Shown: positions 34,857-43,596 of the stretch, in pieces | Numbering within the stretch: position 1 is the stretch's first letter | How the letters are laid out: each line of letters begins with the position of its first letter | Assembly: GCA_964632505.1 (NCBI GenBank) | Contig: CAZWCE010000012.1 | Coordinates: 1-64,000, forward strand | DNA: 64,000 bases | DNA from: CAZWCE01 sp964632505 | Lineage (GTDB): Bacteria; Planctomycetota; Planctomycetia; Pirellulales; Thermoguttaceae | Direction: 5' to 3' | Position numbers and translations under genes: made by a program | Notes under the pieces: model-generated | What the model saw: only the letters and a program-made list of their open reading frames with translations | The model's database searches: none | Told to the model about the DNA's origin: nothing

Positions 34857-36257
34857 TTACTTCTGTTTGGGAAAGAATTCTTGCCGATGCTTTTCGGCCA
34901 GCGTCTTCATCTTTTCAGCCACTTCGGGGAACTTCTCGATCACGTTTTCCTTTTCCATCGGATCGTTCTCCATGTCGAACAGGGAGAGAGGACATTTCGC
35001 CTGACGGTACTTGCCCGGCATGCCGTCATTTCCCGGCTCCACGAGCGTCCGGTAGGGGTGGGGAAGATGCAACTTCCACTTTCCGTCTCCGCTGAGAATG
35101 CCTTCGAAGCGACGTCCGATGGTGAACGGGTAATACTCGTGCGGATTGGTCGCCCCCGGTTTGCCGCAAATCAAGTCCCAGACGTTTTTTCCGTCGACCG
35201 GGTTCTCCGGCATCGGTGCGCCGGCCAGTGCGGCGAAGGTGGGCAGGATGTCGAGGGTACTGAACGCCTGCGTGGAGGTGGTTCCCGGTTCGATCGCCGG
35301 AGGATAGGTGATGATGCAGGCACTTCGCGTGCCCCCGTCGAAACTGGTTCCCTTGGCTTCCCGGAAAGGGGTGGTTCCGGCGCGGTTTCCATAGGAGATC
35401 CACGGTCCGTTGTCGGAGCTGAAGAGAAAGACCGTGTTTTCGGTCACGCCGTGTTGTGCCAGGGCGGTCCTGATTTTTCCGACCGACCAGTCGATCTCCA
35501 TCATGACGTCGCCGTAGAGTCCCGTTCCCGATTTGCCGAGGAACTTGTCGCTGCAGAAGATCGGGACATGGGGCATCGAATGGGGAACGTAAAGGAAGAA
35601 AGGTTCTTCGTGATTCCTCTGGATGAAGTCGACCGCATGCTCGGTGTACCAGGTGGTCAGCATGCGTTGTTCTTTTTTCGTGACCCGGTCGATCGTCACT
35701 TCACCGTTTTCCCAGAATTGCAGGGGATGTCTTCCCCAGTATTCGGGGTTCTGCGGATGGAATTCCCACATGTCGTTCGAGTACATCAGACCGCATGATT
35801 CATCGAACCCGCGGGCCGGAGGACGGGTTTCCGGCTGGTCGCCGATATGCCATTTCCCGAAAACGGCGGTCCGGTACCCGGCTTTTTGGAGCACTTCGCC
35901 GAGCGTGGCGTACTTGGGATCGACGCCCCGGGCATTGGGGCCGTGCGCGCCGAACATCCGCGTACGCCCCGGGTAGCAGCCGGTCAGCAAGGCGGCCCGG
36001 GAGGCGGAGCACACCGCCTGAGGTACGTAGAAATTGTTGTAACGACATCCCTGCTTCGCCAGTTGGTCGACATGGGGGGTGGCGTAATCGTGTTCGCCGA
36101 AAGGCTCGAAATCGGCCCAGCCGGAATCGTCGAGAAAGACGATCACGAAATTCGGCTTCTGCGTTTTCTCCTCCCCATAGGTCGCGGGAATTGAAAAGGC
36201 GAGCGACAGGAAAAGCGTGGAGATGAACAGGACAAGCGTTCTTCGTAGCGAAGGCAT
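34857..36257 (-). CDS. Secreted sulfatase with CxAxR motif
   Basis: 466 residues with a Sec signal (about 8-28, ending ATYGEE). Metal-binding FLDDSGWADF (about 41-50), GKWHIGDQ and SSDNGPW are typical. The formylglycine motif is CSASRAALLTG (Cys about 83): Ala replaces Pro of CxPxR. CxAxR is a known minority variant, still expected to be matured. ATG 36257 follows AGGAG at 8 nt; longer in-frame starts up to 36437 precede the signal and are rejected. It is separate from the glycan island and faces away from the prepilin-peptidase-like gene. Confidence 0.88.
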   Translation of the reverse strand: MPSLRRTLVLFISTLFLSLAFSIPATYGEEKTQKPNFVIVFLDDSGWADFEPFGEHDYATPHVDQLAKQGCRYNNFYVPQAVCSASRAALLTGCYPGRTRMFGAHGPNARGVDPKYATLGEVLQKAGYRTAVFGKWHIGDQPETRPPARGFDESCGLMYSNDMWEFHPQNPEYWGRHPLQFWENGEVTIDRVTKKEQRMLTTWYTEHAVDFIQRNHEEPFFLYVPHSMPHVPIFCSDKFLGKSGTGLYGDVMMEIDWSVGKIRTALAQHGVTENTVFLFSSDNGPWISYGNRAGTTPFREAKGTSFDGGTRSACIITYPPAIEPGTTSTQAFSTLDILPTFAALAGAPMPENPVDGKNVWDLICGKPGATNPHEYYPFTIGRRFEGILSGDGKWKLHLPHPYRTLVEPGNDGMPGKYRQAKCPLSLFDMENDPMEKENVIEKFPEVAEKMKTLAEKHRQEFFPKQK

Positions 36258-36384
36258 GAATCGACTCCTAACTTGCGTTTCAGGCATACCGGAAGTGTTT
36301 TGATGATCCACGTTCATTCTAACCGGAAAGTCTCCCCGATTCCAGAACCGGCGGGAAAAGTTGCCTTCCACCGATCGCGGTACG

Positions 36385-36413
36385 TTGGGCGGGAATCGGC
36401 TTTCTGTTATACT
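36385..36413 (+). promoter_or_regulatory. Candidate promoter for the prepilin-peptidase-like gene
   Basis: A weak TTGGGC (36385-36390), 17 bp and TATACT (36408-36413). Leader about 75 nt. Confidence 0.3.
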
Positions 36414-36495
36414 TGAACAGAACTCGACTTCCTTCAAGACAAGCAGGTTTTTCGCATCGTCCGGTAGACTTCCGGAGTCTCATGCAGGAAACACA

Positions 36496-37419
36496 ATGGC
36501 GGACTCATTTCAGTGGATTCTGGTGTTCTGGTTCTTTCTCGTCGGCGGAGCGATCGGCAGTTTTCTGAATGTGGTCGTCTATCGGCTTCCGCGTGGAGAA
36601 AGCCTGACGCATCCGCCGTCGCATTGTCCGAGGTGCGGGCATGCGATCCGGTGGCACGACAATCTCCCGGTCTTGGGTTGGCTTCTGCTGAAAGGGAAGT
36701 GCCGGGATTGCCGGCTTCCGATCTCGGTTCGCTACCCGATCGTCGAAGGCGCAACGGCGCTCTTGTTCGGAAGTGTGGCGCTGCGATGGATCTTCGCCAC
36801 CGAACACGTTTGGCCGGTGCGGCCCCGACTGGTGCGGGGCGATGTCTTCTTTCCGCCGCTTTCCGAATTCGAGGTCCTGGTGGCCGCTTGCTGGATCTTA
36901 CTGCTGTTGACAACGCTGTGGACCGCCGGATTGATAGAATGGGACCGGCAGAAAGTTCCCCGGCGGCTGTTTCTTCCCGCGCTGCTGGTCGGACTCATCG
37001 TTCCCTGGTTCCAGCCCTTTTTGCATCCCGTTTCGCTGCTTCCTTTCTCACTCGCGGTGGATCACGCGGACGTGGAAGCATGGCCGATGATGTATCGTGG
37101 GGGATCGCTTCTCATCTTCGTCATGCTGGAGCAACTTGCCGGAATGGTGCTGGGAGGATTGGTGGGGATCGTGTTTGCCCGAGGGGTCGCTTCTGGAGAA
37201 AAGACCTCCTCTTGCGAAGGACGAGCCCGGCCGGTGGCATTGGCCGCGGTCGGGGGCTTCCTGGGATGGCAGGTGGTCGTCTTGGCGGCGGTGCCGCTGG
37301 CGGTGTTCCAGTGGGTTCTTCGCCTTCTGGGAAAGAGGAGTGCTTTCCTTCTGGGATTGACCGCGTTGGTCTTTCTGTTGTCGATCGGCCGCGATTGGGT
37401 GGGGGCGTTGTTTTCTTGA
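36496..37419 (+). CDS. A24-type prepilin peptidase homologue, apparently lacking both catalytic Asp
   Basis: 307 residues with about seven to eight membrane segments. The N-terminal domain is intact: GSFLNVVVYRLPRGES, and the zinc CxxC pairs CPRC and CRDC (about residues 43 and 67). In active enzymes the first catalytic Asp sits in an I-D-x5-IP context; here it reads IEWDRQKVP, so Glu stands at that position. The second GxGDxK motif normally precedes a GAFLGWQ-like stretch; the stretch GGFLGWQ is present but is preceded by ARPVALAAV, with no GxGD. No other frame restores it. ATG 36496 has AGGAA upstream. The protein may be a non-proteolytic relative or keep only an N-terminal activity. The tad block at 58-63 kb would need a processing enzyme. 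Confidence 0.75.
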   Translation: MADSFQWILVFWFFLVGGAIGSFLNVVVYRLPRGESLTHPPSHCPRCGHAIRWHDNLPVLGWLLLKGKCRDCRLPISVRYPIVEGATALLFGSVALRWIFATEHVWPVRPRLVRGDVFFPPLSEFEVLVAACWILLLLTTLWTAGLIEWDRQKVPRRLFLPALLVGLIVPWFQPFLHPVSLLPFSLAVDHADVEAWPMMYRGGSLLIFVMLEQLAGMVLGGLVGIVFARGVASGEKTSSCEGRARPVALAAVGGFLGWQVVVLAAVPLAVFQWVLRLLGKRSAFLLGLTALVFLLSIGRDWVGALFS

Positions 37420-37430
37420 AGGGAATCCCA

Positions 37431-37470
37431 TAAAAAACGCCGGGAAAGCTCCGGTGCCTCTCCCGACGTT
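37431..37470 (-). terminator. Terminator of the 2-oxoacid oxidoreductase operon
   Basis: AACGCCGGGA (37436-37445) pairs with TCCCGACGTT (37461-37470), with one mismatch and a 15-nt loop. A T6 run follows on the minus strand. It may also slow the convergent + transcript. Confidence 0.75.
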
Positions 37471-37506
37471 TCGTGGTCCATTCCGGCCATCGGTCACACT
37501 GGGCGT

Positions 37507-38322
37507 TTAGCTCTCGTATTGCGCGACGAGGGGGGCTTGCTCCAGCACTTCCTGCCGCTTGACGAAGCCCTTGCGCTTGCTGCGGTAGAGCACGCCGATG
37601 GGAATCTCTTCGCCCCATTGGAGTGCGAGTCGGAGGGCCGCCTCGCGATCGTAGCGATCGTGCGAATCATCGATCGGCTTGACGCGCTCCTTGTACCATT
37701 TGTAGGTGTTCACCTTGTTGAACGTCACGCAGTTCTGCAAGATGTCGACCAGCGCGAAGCCGTCGGTGTGCTGAAACGCCTCGATCATCGTTTTCTTGAG
37801 ATGCTCGCGGTCGCCGCTGAACGTTCGGGCCACGAAGGAACAGTCTTCGAGGATCGCCTGGGCCACGGGATTGAAGGGGGCGAGTTTCTGCCCGTGGACC
37901 TGAATCGACGTGGAAAAACCGAGATCGGAGGTCGGTGAGGCCTGTCCCTTGGTCAATCCGTAGACCTGGTTGTCGTGCACGAACGCCTTGATGTCGATGT
38001 TGCGTCGCATGGCGTGAATGAGGTGGTTTCCCCCTTCGCCGTACATGTCGCCGTCGCCGGAGGTGATGACGACCTCCAGATCGTGGTTGGCCAGCTTGAT
38101 CGCCGTCGCGGCGGGCACGGCACGCCCGTGAAGGCCGTTGAACACATGGGCCTTGGAGTAATGGGGGAACTTGGCCGCCTGTCCGATCCCGGAGACCAGC
38201 ACCAGCTTGTCTCGATCGACGCCCGCTTCTTCCACCGCTTTGTCGAAAGTTTGCAGGATCGGAAAATTCCCGCAGCCGGGGCACCAGGCGGGATGGGTAT
38301 CGGCTTGCTTGAGATTCTTCAT
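37507..38322 (-). CDS. 2-oxoacid:acceptor oxidoreductase beta subunit (KorB-like)
   Basis: 271 residues. The TPP-binding subunit of 2-oxoglutarate/2-oxoacid:ferredoxin oxidoreductases. Seen: HPAWCPGCGNF near the N-terminus, and the TPP/Mg motif in SGDGDMYGEGGNHLIH with a following VYGLTKGQ. It oxidatively decarboxylates a 2-oxoacid to acyl-CoA and passes electrons to ferredoxin, in the cytoplasm. No ferredoxin domain is fused. The start ATG 38322 overlaps the alpha-subunit stop as ATGA, so translation is coupled. 2-Oxoglutarate is the likeliest substrate, but pyruvate-type relatives look alike. Confidence 0.87.
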   Translation of the reverse strand: MKNLKQADTHPAWCPGCGNFPILQTFDKAVEEAGVDRDKLVLVSGIGQAAKFPHYSKAHVFNGLHGRAVPAATAIKLANHDLEVVITSGDGDMYGEGGNHLIHAMRRNIDIKAFVHDNQVYGLTKGQASPTSDLGFSTSIQVHGQKLAPFNPVAQAILEDCSFVARTFSGDREHLKKTMIEAFQHTDGFALVDILQNCVTFNKVNTYKWYKERVKPIDDSHDRYDREAALRLALQWGEEIPIGVLYRSKRKGFVKRQEVLEQAPLVAQYES

Positions 38323-40001
38323 GCGTTCACCTCTTTCATGATCAGATCGGCCGTGATCGGCAGGCCGTCGTATCGAAGCAGCGTCTCCATCTGGCGACAG
38401 CAACGTTGCCCATACAGCAACGTACGCAGTTGCCCGGTGCTGTTCCCCTCGATCATCACAACACGTTTGGGACTTTCCAGTCGCGGTTGGATCTTTTCGG
38501 GAACCAGGGGCCAGAGTTGCGCGAAATGAAGCATCGCGAACTTCTTTTCCGATTCGTTGAGACGATCGACCGCTTCACGAACGGCGCCGTAGGTCGCGCC
38601 CCAGCAGACAAGCAACGTATCGGCATCTTCCGGCCCGTAGTATTCCGGTTCCAGACAATCCTCCTTGAGGGCTTCGATTTTCGCCAGTCGCTTTTCCTGC
38701 ATGCGAATGCGGGTTTCCAGGTCTTCGGTGATGTGTCCGTCTTCGCCGTGTTCGTCGCTGTCGCAAATCACCGGAGCCTTCCCGCCGGGAATCGTACGCG
38801 GGGAGATGCCGTCGTCGGTGATTTCGTAGCGGCGGTAGTTTTCGTCGCCGGAATCGATGAGGTGCCGTTCGACCGGGTCGAAATCCGTTTCCAGCGGTTG
38901 GATGTTTTTGGTCGCATCCTGAAGGAACTGCTCGGTTAGAAGAATGATCGGTGTCTGGAATCGCTGGGCCGTGGCGATGGCATGGCGGGTCAGCTCGTAG
39001 CACTGCTGTTGGGTCCCGGGGGCGTAAACGGCTCGGGCGAACTCTCCGTGTCCGGAATAGATGGCCAAGTTGAGGTCTTCCTGTCCGGTTCGCGTCGGCA
39101 ATCCGGTGGCGGGACCGGGACGTTGGGCGATCAATACGACCGCCGGCAATTCCATGATTCCGGCCAGGGAGATGCCCTCTCCCATCAGGGCGAAGCCGCC
39201 GCCACTGGTGGTCGTCATCGCCATGACGCCGGCGTAGGTGGCTCCGCAAACCATGTTGATCGCCGCGATTTCATCCTCGGCCTGCTCGACCAGGATGCCG
39301 TATTCATCGGACTTCTTCGCCAAAGAGGCGAACGTGGCCGTGGAAGGCGACATGGGGTAAGCGGTCGCGAATTTGATGCCCGAAACCGCCGCCGAAAGAC
39401 CGATCGCCTCTGCGCCTTTGACCAAGGTGCCGGAAGGAGAGCCGGTCGTTTGGGGGCCCTGGAGCGACACTTCGCTGGCCGAGACTTGTTCATATCCCAA
39501 TCGGGCGCACTTCTGATTCTTTTCGACCAGTTCCTCGCCCTTATCCTCGAACTCCTTCTTCAGGTAGTTCAGGAGAATCTCCAAGTCGTAATCGAGCATC
39601 GCGAAGACGGCTCCGGCGGCGACGGCATTGGTCATCACCGCGCTGCCGCCCGCTTCCTTCGCCATCTCCTTGAAATCGAAGCAGAGGACGTTCGGTTCCT
39701 CGACCCCCTCTTCCTTTGAGCAATTGAAGATGACTTTCCCCTCGTCGGAGAGATCGTTTTTCAGCAGCTCATAGGCCGGCTCGGAAAACGCGACCAAGAG
39801 ATCGGCGTTCTCGCGCAAGCCGAAAAGCTCCGCATCGGCGATGCGGAGATCGACCCAGTTCAGTCCACCTCGGATTCGGGACATGTAACTCTGTCCCGTA
39901 AAAACCTCCAGACCGCTCTGGACAAACGCGCCTGAGAGAATTTCGCCGATGGAAACGATGCCCTGACCGGCTTCTCCCCCGAAACGAATATTCAAATCCA
40001 T
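38319..40001 (-). CDS. 2-oxoacid:acceptor oxidoreductase gamma-alpha fusion subunit (KorA-like)
   Basis: 560 residues. Residues about 1-180 are the gamma (POR) domain (IRFGGEAGQGIVSIGEIL). Residues about 195-560 are the alpha pyrimidine-binding part, with AYPMSPSTATF, EDEIAAINMVCGA and RPGPATGLPTRTGQEDL. The fused gamma-alpha order is the usual KorA type. It pairs with the KorB-like protein encoded immediately after (4-bp overlap). ATG 40001 has AGGAG at 7 nt. Thiol peroxidase and a DHOD-like gene precede it on the same strand, suggesting a redox-linked transcript. Confidence 0.9.
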   Translation of the reverse strand: MDLNIRFGGEAGQGIVSIGEILSGAFVQSGLEVFTGQSYMSRIRGGLNWVDLRIADAELFGLRENADLLVAFSEPAYELLKNDLSDEGKVIFNCSKEEGVEEPNVLCFDFKEMAKEAGGSAVMTNAVAAGAVFAMLDYDLEILLNYLKKEFEDKGEELVEKNQKCARLGYEQVSASEVSLQGPQTTGSPSGTLVKGAEAIGLSAAVSGIKFATAYPMSPSTATFASLAKKSDEYGILVEQAEDEIAAINMVCGATYAGVMAMTTTSGGGFALMGEGISLAGIMELPAVVLIAQRPGPATGLPTRTGQEDLNLAIYSGHGEFARAVYAPGTQQQCYELTRHAIATAQRFQTPIILLTEQFLQDATKNIQPLETDFDPVERHLIDSGDENYRRYEITDDGISPRTIPGGKAPVICDSDEHGEDGHITEDLETRIRMQEKRLAKIEALKEDCLEPEYYGPEDADTLLVCWGATYGAVREAVDRLNESEKKFAMLHFAQLWPLVPEKIQPRLESPKRVVMIEGNSTGQLRTLLYGQRCCRQMETLLRYDGLPITADLIMKEVNA

Positions 40002-40069
40002 CGTCGTCTCCTATTCCCTTTCGCCAAGCCGAAAAACTTTCTCTCGACTCTCGGCCACGGACCCTTGCA

Positions 40070-40570
40070 TTACTTGAGCGATTCCAAGGCGGCATCATAA
40101 TCGGGCTCGTCGCCGATTTCGGGAACCTGCTGGGTGTAGACGATTTTGCCGTCGCCATCGAGTACGATGACCACCCGGGAGAGCAGTCCCCGCAGAGGAC
40201 CGTCGGTGAGACAGATGCCGTAATTCTCGCCGAACTTGCGATCGCGCATCTCTGAAAGCATGGTCACGTTCTCGATTCCCTCGGCGCCGCAGAACCGGGC
40301 TTGGGCGAATGGAAGATCGCGTGAGATGCAGAGCACTTTCGCGTTCTCGAGAGAAGCGGCCTTTTCGTTGAAAGCCCGCACCGAAGCCGCACAAACGCCG
40401 GTGTCGATGCTCGGGAAGATGTTCAAGACCAGCTTACTGCCGGCGAAATCTTTCAGCGATGTATCGGAAAGATCGCCTTGAGTGAGCGTGAAATCCGGAG
40501 CCTGGGCGCCTTTTTCCGGAGGGGTGCCGCAGGTGTGCACGGGGGTGCCTTTGAATGTGATCTCAGCCAT
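40070..40570 (-). CDS. tpx: Thiol peroxidase (atypical 2-Cys peroxiredoxin)
   Basis: 166 residues, the normal Tpx length. The peroxidatic Cys60 lies in IDTGVCAASVRAFN with Thr57. The resolving Cys94 lies in ARFCGAEGIENV. SRDLPFAQ is typical. It reduces hydrogen peroxide and small hydroperoxides using thioredoxin in the cytoplasm. ATG 40570 has AAGGAG 9 nt upstream; a longer open frame to 40756 overlaps the next gene and is rejected. Sitting beside an oxygen-sensitive oxidoreductase, it may protect it. Confidence 0.93.
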   Translation of the reverse strand: MAEITFKGTPVHTCGTPPEKGAQAPDFTLTQGDLSDTSLKDFAGSKLVLNIFPSIDTGVCAASVRAFNEKAASLENAKVLCISRDLPFAQARFCGAEGIENVTMLSEMRDRKFGENYGICLTDGPLRGLLSRVVIVLDGDGKIVYTQQVPEIGDEPDYDAALESLK

Positions 40571-40670
40571 GAGTTTTTCTCCTTGTATTGGAAATGAAGG
40601 TTTCTTTTGGAATCGAAAGCGGTCCCTACGCGATGGAGGCTCGTCTTCACCGCGTGCGACTGCTGATGTC

Positions 40671-41684
40671 TCACATGACCGGAGCGTTTTCGATGATCTT
40701 CTCCGGCTGAAGGAGCAATTTCGCGTATTGCGACCGGGTATACGCCCAGGGATCATTGCTGTTCTTCTTGCTCAGTTTGCCTCGGAACGCTTCGAGATCG
40801 GCGTAACCCTTTTGGTCCATCCAGTCCTCGAGCGTCTTGAGCATTTTCTGGACCGAATCCATGCCGCCGCGATACTGAGCCGTGACGGTCTGGACCGTTT
40901 GCGCCCCCGCGAGAATCATCTTCACGAGGCTCTCGCCGCACTGGATGCCGGAATTGCCGCAGATGTCGGCGTCGATGCTCGCGTGCAACAGACCGACGTA
41001 ACGCAACGGCAGCCGGTAGTCGGTCGAGTGACTGAAGTTGAAGGGGAAGGTATGATCCTCCTTCTCGATGTTCATGTCCGGCTCGAATTGTCGGTTGAAC
41101 AGCACGAAAGCGTCGGCTCCGGTTTGATCCATCTGGGCGATCACATTCAGGACGTTGGCGTAGGTGGGGCTCAGCTTGACGCTCACGGGAATCTTCACTT
41201 CCTTTTTGATTTCCGCCACCAGCGCGACCTGTTCCTTTTCGATCTCCGCTCCTGTTTTGTCCATTTCTTCGGGAATCGCGTAGAAATTGCATTCAAGAGC
41301 ATCGGCGCCGGTCTCTTCGAGCTGTTTGGCATAAGAGATCCAAGTGTCGTGGTTCACCGCGTTCAAACTGGCAATGACCGGAATGTCGACCGCTTCCTTC
41401 GTTTTTCGGACCCACATCAGATGCTCTTTCGGTCCGGCAAACTCCAATTTGGGAAAGAGCGTGACCATCTCGGCATAACGTTCGTTGTGCTTCTCCAGGT
41501 CTTCTTCGAACTTGTAGCGTTCCAGTTGGACTTCTTCTTCGAAAAGCGACTTGGTGACCAGCGCGCCGACGCCGGCATCCGCCAGTTGCTTGATCTTATC
41601 CATGTTGGCGGTCAGGTCCGAAGCGCCGGCGATCACCGGATTCTTTAGTTGCAAACCCATATACGAAACACTCAAATCGGCCAT
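40671..41684 (-). CDS. Dihydroorotate-dehydrogenase-like flavoprotein
   Basis: 337 residues with a TIM-barrel FMN fold: LSVSYMGLQLKNPVIAGASDLT at the start, IPVSVKLSPTYANV, and CGNSGIQCGESLVKMILAGAQTVQ near the phosphate site. It belongs to the set of DHOD-like proteins that often neighbour 2-oxoacid oxidoreductases, and lacks features needed to call it PyrD. The expected catalytic Ser/Cys region reads differently (SLNAVNHDTW), so pyrimidine synthesis is uncertain. ATG 41684 follows AGGGGAAA. It is 101 bp upstream of tpx and probably cotranscribed with tpx and kor genes. Confidence 0.8.
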   Translation of the reverse strand: MADLSVSYMGLQLKNPVIAGASDLTANMDKIKQLADAGVGALVTKSLFEEEVQLERYKFEEDLEKHNERYAEMVTLFPKLEFAGPKEHLMWVRKTKEAVDIPVIASLNAVNHDTWISYAKQLEETGADALECNFYAIPEEMDKTGAEIEKEQVALVAEIKKEVKIPVSVKLSPTYANVLNVIAQMDQTGADAFVLFNRQFEPDMNIEKEDHTFPFNFSHSTDYRLPLRYVGLLHASIDADICGNSGIQCGESLVKMILAGAQTVQTVTAQYRGGMDSVQKMLKTLEDWMDQKGYADLEAFRGKLSKKNSNDPWAYTRSQYAKLLLQPEKIIENAPVM

Positions 41685-42425
41685 CGCGATTTCCCCTTTA
41701 TGAAAAATGTTCTAAAAGTGTCTTCTCAAAATTGATGGTTTCGGTATTCCTCCAGGTGGAGTCGGGCCCCGGTCCATCCCCGAAAAAACGTGATCATCGA
41801 CCGGACCATTCCTTGAAACCATTCCTTGAATTCGCAGGGGGCGTCAATCCGCTCGAAGAAAGGTCCGATGGAAGCTAAGCAAAAGCGTCGGATTTCTTTC
41901 CAAGCGCGTCCCCCCTCCATTCGTCGTGGTGCTGTCTGCGATGCGGGCTGTCGAATTTGTGTAACGCAGAGGGTCGCAGCCACTTAAAAGGGATTTTACG
42001 ATACCTTCGAGGAAGTACAAGGGGGCGACCAGTAGTTCACAGGCGGGGTTTGGGGGGAACCGGCCGAGGATACATGCGGCCTGAAAATCCCCCAAGGAGA
42101 ATAAATCACTGGATAAATTGTCAGAACTATAGAAATAGCATGGTTTTGGCACAAGATCGTTCCTTGAGGATCGAAAGCGAAAATCGCTCGACCGATCCCC
42201 CCGAAAACGGTCGAAAAGCCGTCGAAAAATCTTGAAATCAGGAGAACACGCCCCAAATTAATGGTGAATCGAAATAGTTTCTGAGAAAACAAACGTGACC
42301 AGGTTAATGCTTTAATAGAAGCTGAGCGGACGATTGATCGCCTTTCTAAAACTTTGTTTTGGCGACGCGGCACGGAAAAGCTCCGTGGAAGGTTTTCCCT
42401 TGTTGAAACCTGTGGGGACCCCATA
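41685..42425. other. Long intergenic region without recognised features
   Basis: About 740 bp between the DHOD-like gene (-) and the aldolase promoter (+). It contains a 12-bp tandem duplication (CCATTCCTTGAA, about 41807-41830), but no recognisable gene, RNA family or terminator. Short open frames in it have no family resemblance and no ribosome sites. Confidence 0.4.
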
Positions 42426-42452
42426 TTCACAAGCAGATGTGGCCGCTATAAT
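42426..42452 (+). promoter_or_regulatory. Candidate promoter for the aldolase gene
   Basis: TTCACA (42426-42431), 15 bp, perfect TATAAT (42447-42452). The spacer is short. Leader about 140 nt. Confidence 0.35.
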
Positions 42453-42594
42453 ATCGCGCACTAAATATCGATTTGCACGACCCCCTCACCTGTGGGGATG
42501 GTGTTCTTCCCAAGATTGTTCTTTATTGAGGAATTTCCTGTCGGGTTTCCTGTTTTTCATCATTTCAAGCGCAAGTAAGGAGCCACCCACTACG

Positions 42595-43488
42595 ATGCTG
42601 GTCACCTCCAAAGAAGTCCTCACCGAGGCACGCAAAAACCACTATGCCGTTCCTGCTTTCGATTGTGTCGAGGATGTGTTCGTCCGCGCGGTCCTCGAAA
42701 CCGCCGATGAGGCCGGTTGTCCGGCGTTCGTGATGTGCCACCCGAGCGATTTGGAATCGGGCGACGACGACGGTTGGGCCTTTATCCCGGGGTTGGTCAA
42801 GGCGGTTGCCGATCATTACGATCTTCCCGTGGTTCTCCATCTTGACCATGCGAAGGAATTGGAGACGATCCAACGAGCGGTCGATCTCGGCTTCACGTCG
42901 GTCATGATCGACGGCTCCCACCTTTCGCTCGAAGAGAATATCGAAATCACCCGGGCAGCGGTCGATATCGCTCATCCTCGAGGAGTTTCCGTCGAAGGGG
43001 AACTCGGTTTTGTCGGCGGTTTCAATCTTGAAATGACCGAAGCGGTCGAGAATGTGTTGACCCAACCGGAAGAAGTCGTCGAGTTTGCCGAGAAAACGAA
43101 TGTCGATGCCTTGGCCGTTTCCATCGGCACCGCCCACGGCGTCTATCAGTCGCTTCCGACGCTCAACATCGAGCGACTCGACGAGTTGAACCAAGTCAGC
43201 GAGATTCCGTTGGTGTTGCACGGCGGGTCGGGAACCCCGGAGGACCAGATCGTAAAAGCGGTCGAGCACGGGATCTGCAAGCTGAATATTTACGCCGATT
43301 GCCGGGTGGCGATGTGGTCGAGCCTTCGGCGATTGGCTTCCGAAATCGATCGGGAGGATCCGCTTCCCAAAGATATCTTCGCTGAAGTCCGCAAGGACAT
43401 GGGCAAGACAATTCGCCGGAAAATGGATCTTCTCGGAGCGGTCGACCGGGTGACGCGCACCGAGAAGTTGAAGGCGTCGACCAAGTAG
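42595..43488 (+). CDS. Class II fructose/tagatose-bisphosphate-type aldolase
   Basis: 297 residues with the class II zinc aldolase fold: AVPAFDCVEDVFVRA, VVLHLDHAKE (metal His and catalytic Asp near residues 82-85), EGELGFVGG, SIGTAHGVY and VLHGGSGTPEDQI. This cleaves a ketose bisphosphate to glyceraldehyde-3-phosphate and DHAP. Its length is nearer GatY/KbaY (about 285) than Fba of the long type. ATG 42595 has an AAGGAG some 12 nt upstream, which is long spacing. It heads a three-gene set with a D-2-hydroxyacid dehydrogenase and glycerol dehydrogenase, suggesting sugar-acid or triose metabolism rather than core glycolysis. Confidence 0.85.
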   Translation: MLVTSKEVLTEARKNHYAVPAFDCVEDVFVRAVLETADEAGCPAFVMCHPSDLESGDDDGWAFIPGLVKAVADHYDLPVVLHLDHAKELETIQRAVDLGFTSVMIDGSHLSLEENIEITRAAVDIAHPRGVSVEGELGFVGGFNLEMTEAVENVLTQPEEVVEFAEKTNVDALAVSIGTAHGVYQSLPTLNIERLDELNQVSEIPLVLHGGSGTPEDQIVKAVEHGICKLNIYADCRVAMWSSLRRLASEIDREDPLPKDIFAEVRKDMGKTIRRKMDLLGAVDRVTRTEKLKASTK

Positions 43489-43596
43489 GCATCCCCCGAC
43501 GGCATCGCGCATCGCATCGCTTTCGAAAGAGAAGGAGCCGATTCTCCCCCATCATCTTCTTCGAGGCGGGGAGGTTCCAGTGGAGAGGAGCAGAAG

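Noticed and set aside
41685..42594. Short minus-strand frames as possible transposase remnants
   Set aside because: No transposase motif, no inverted repeats and no target duplication were found.
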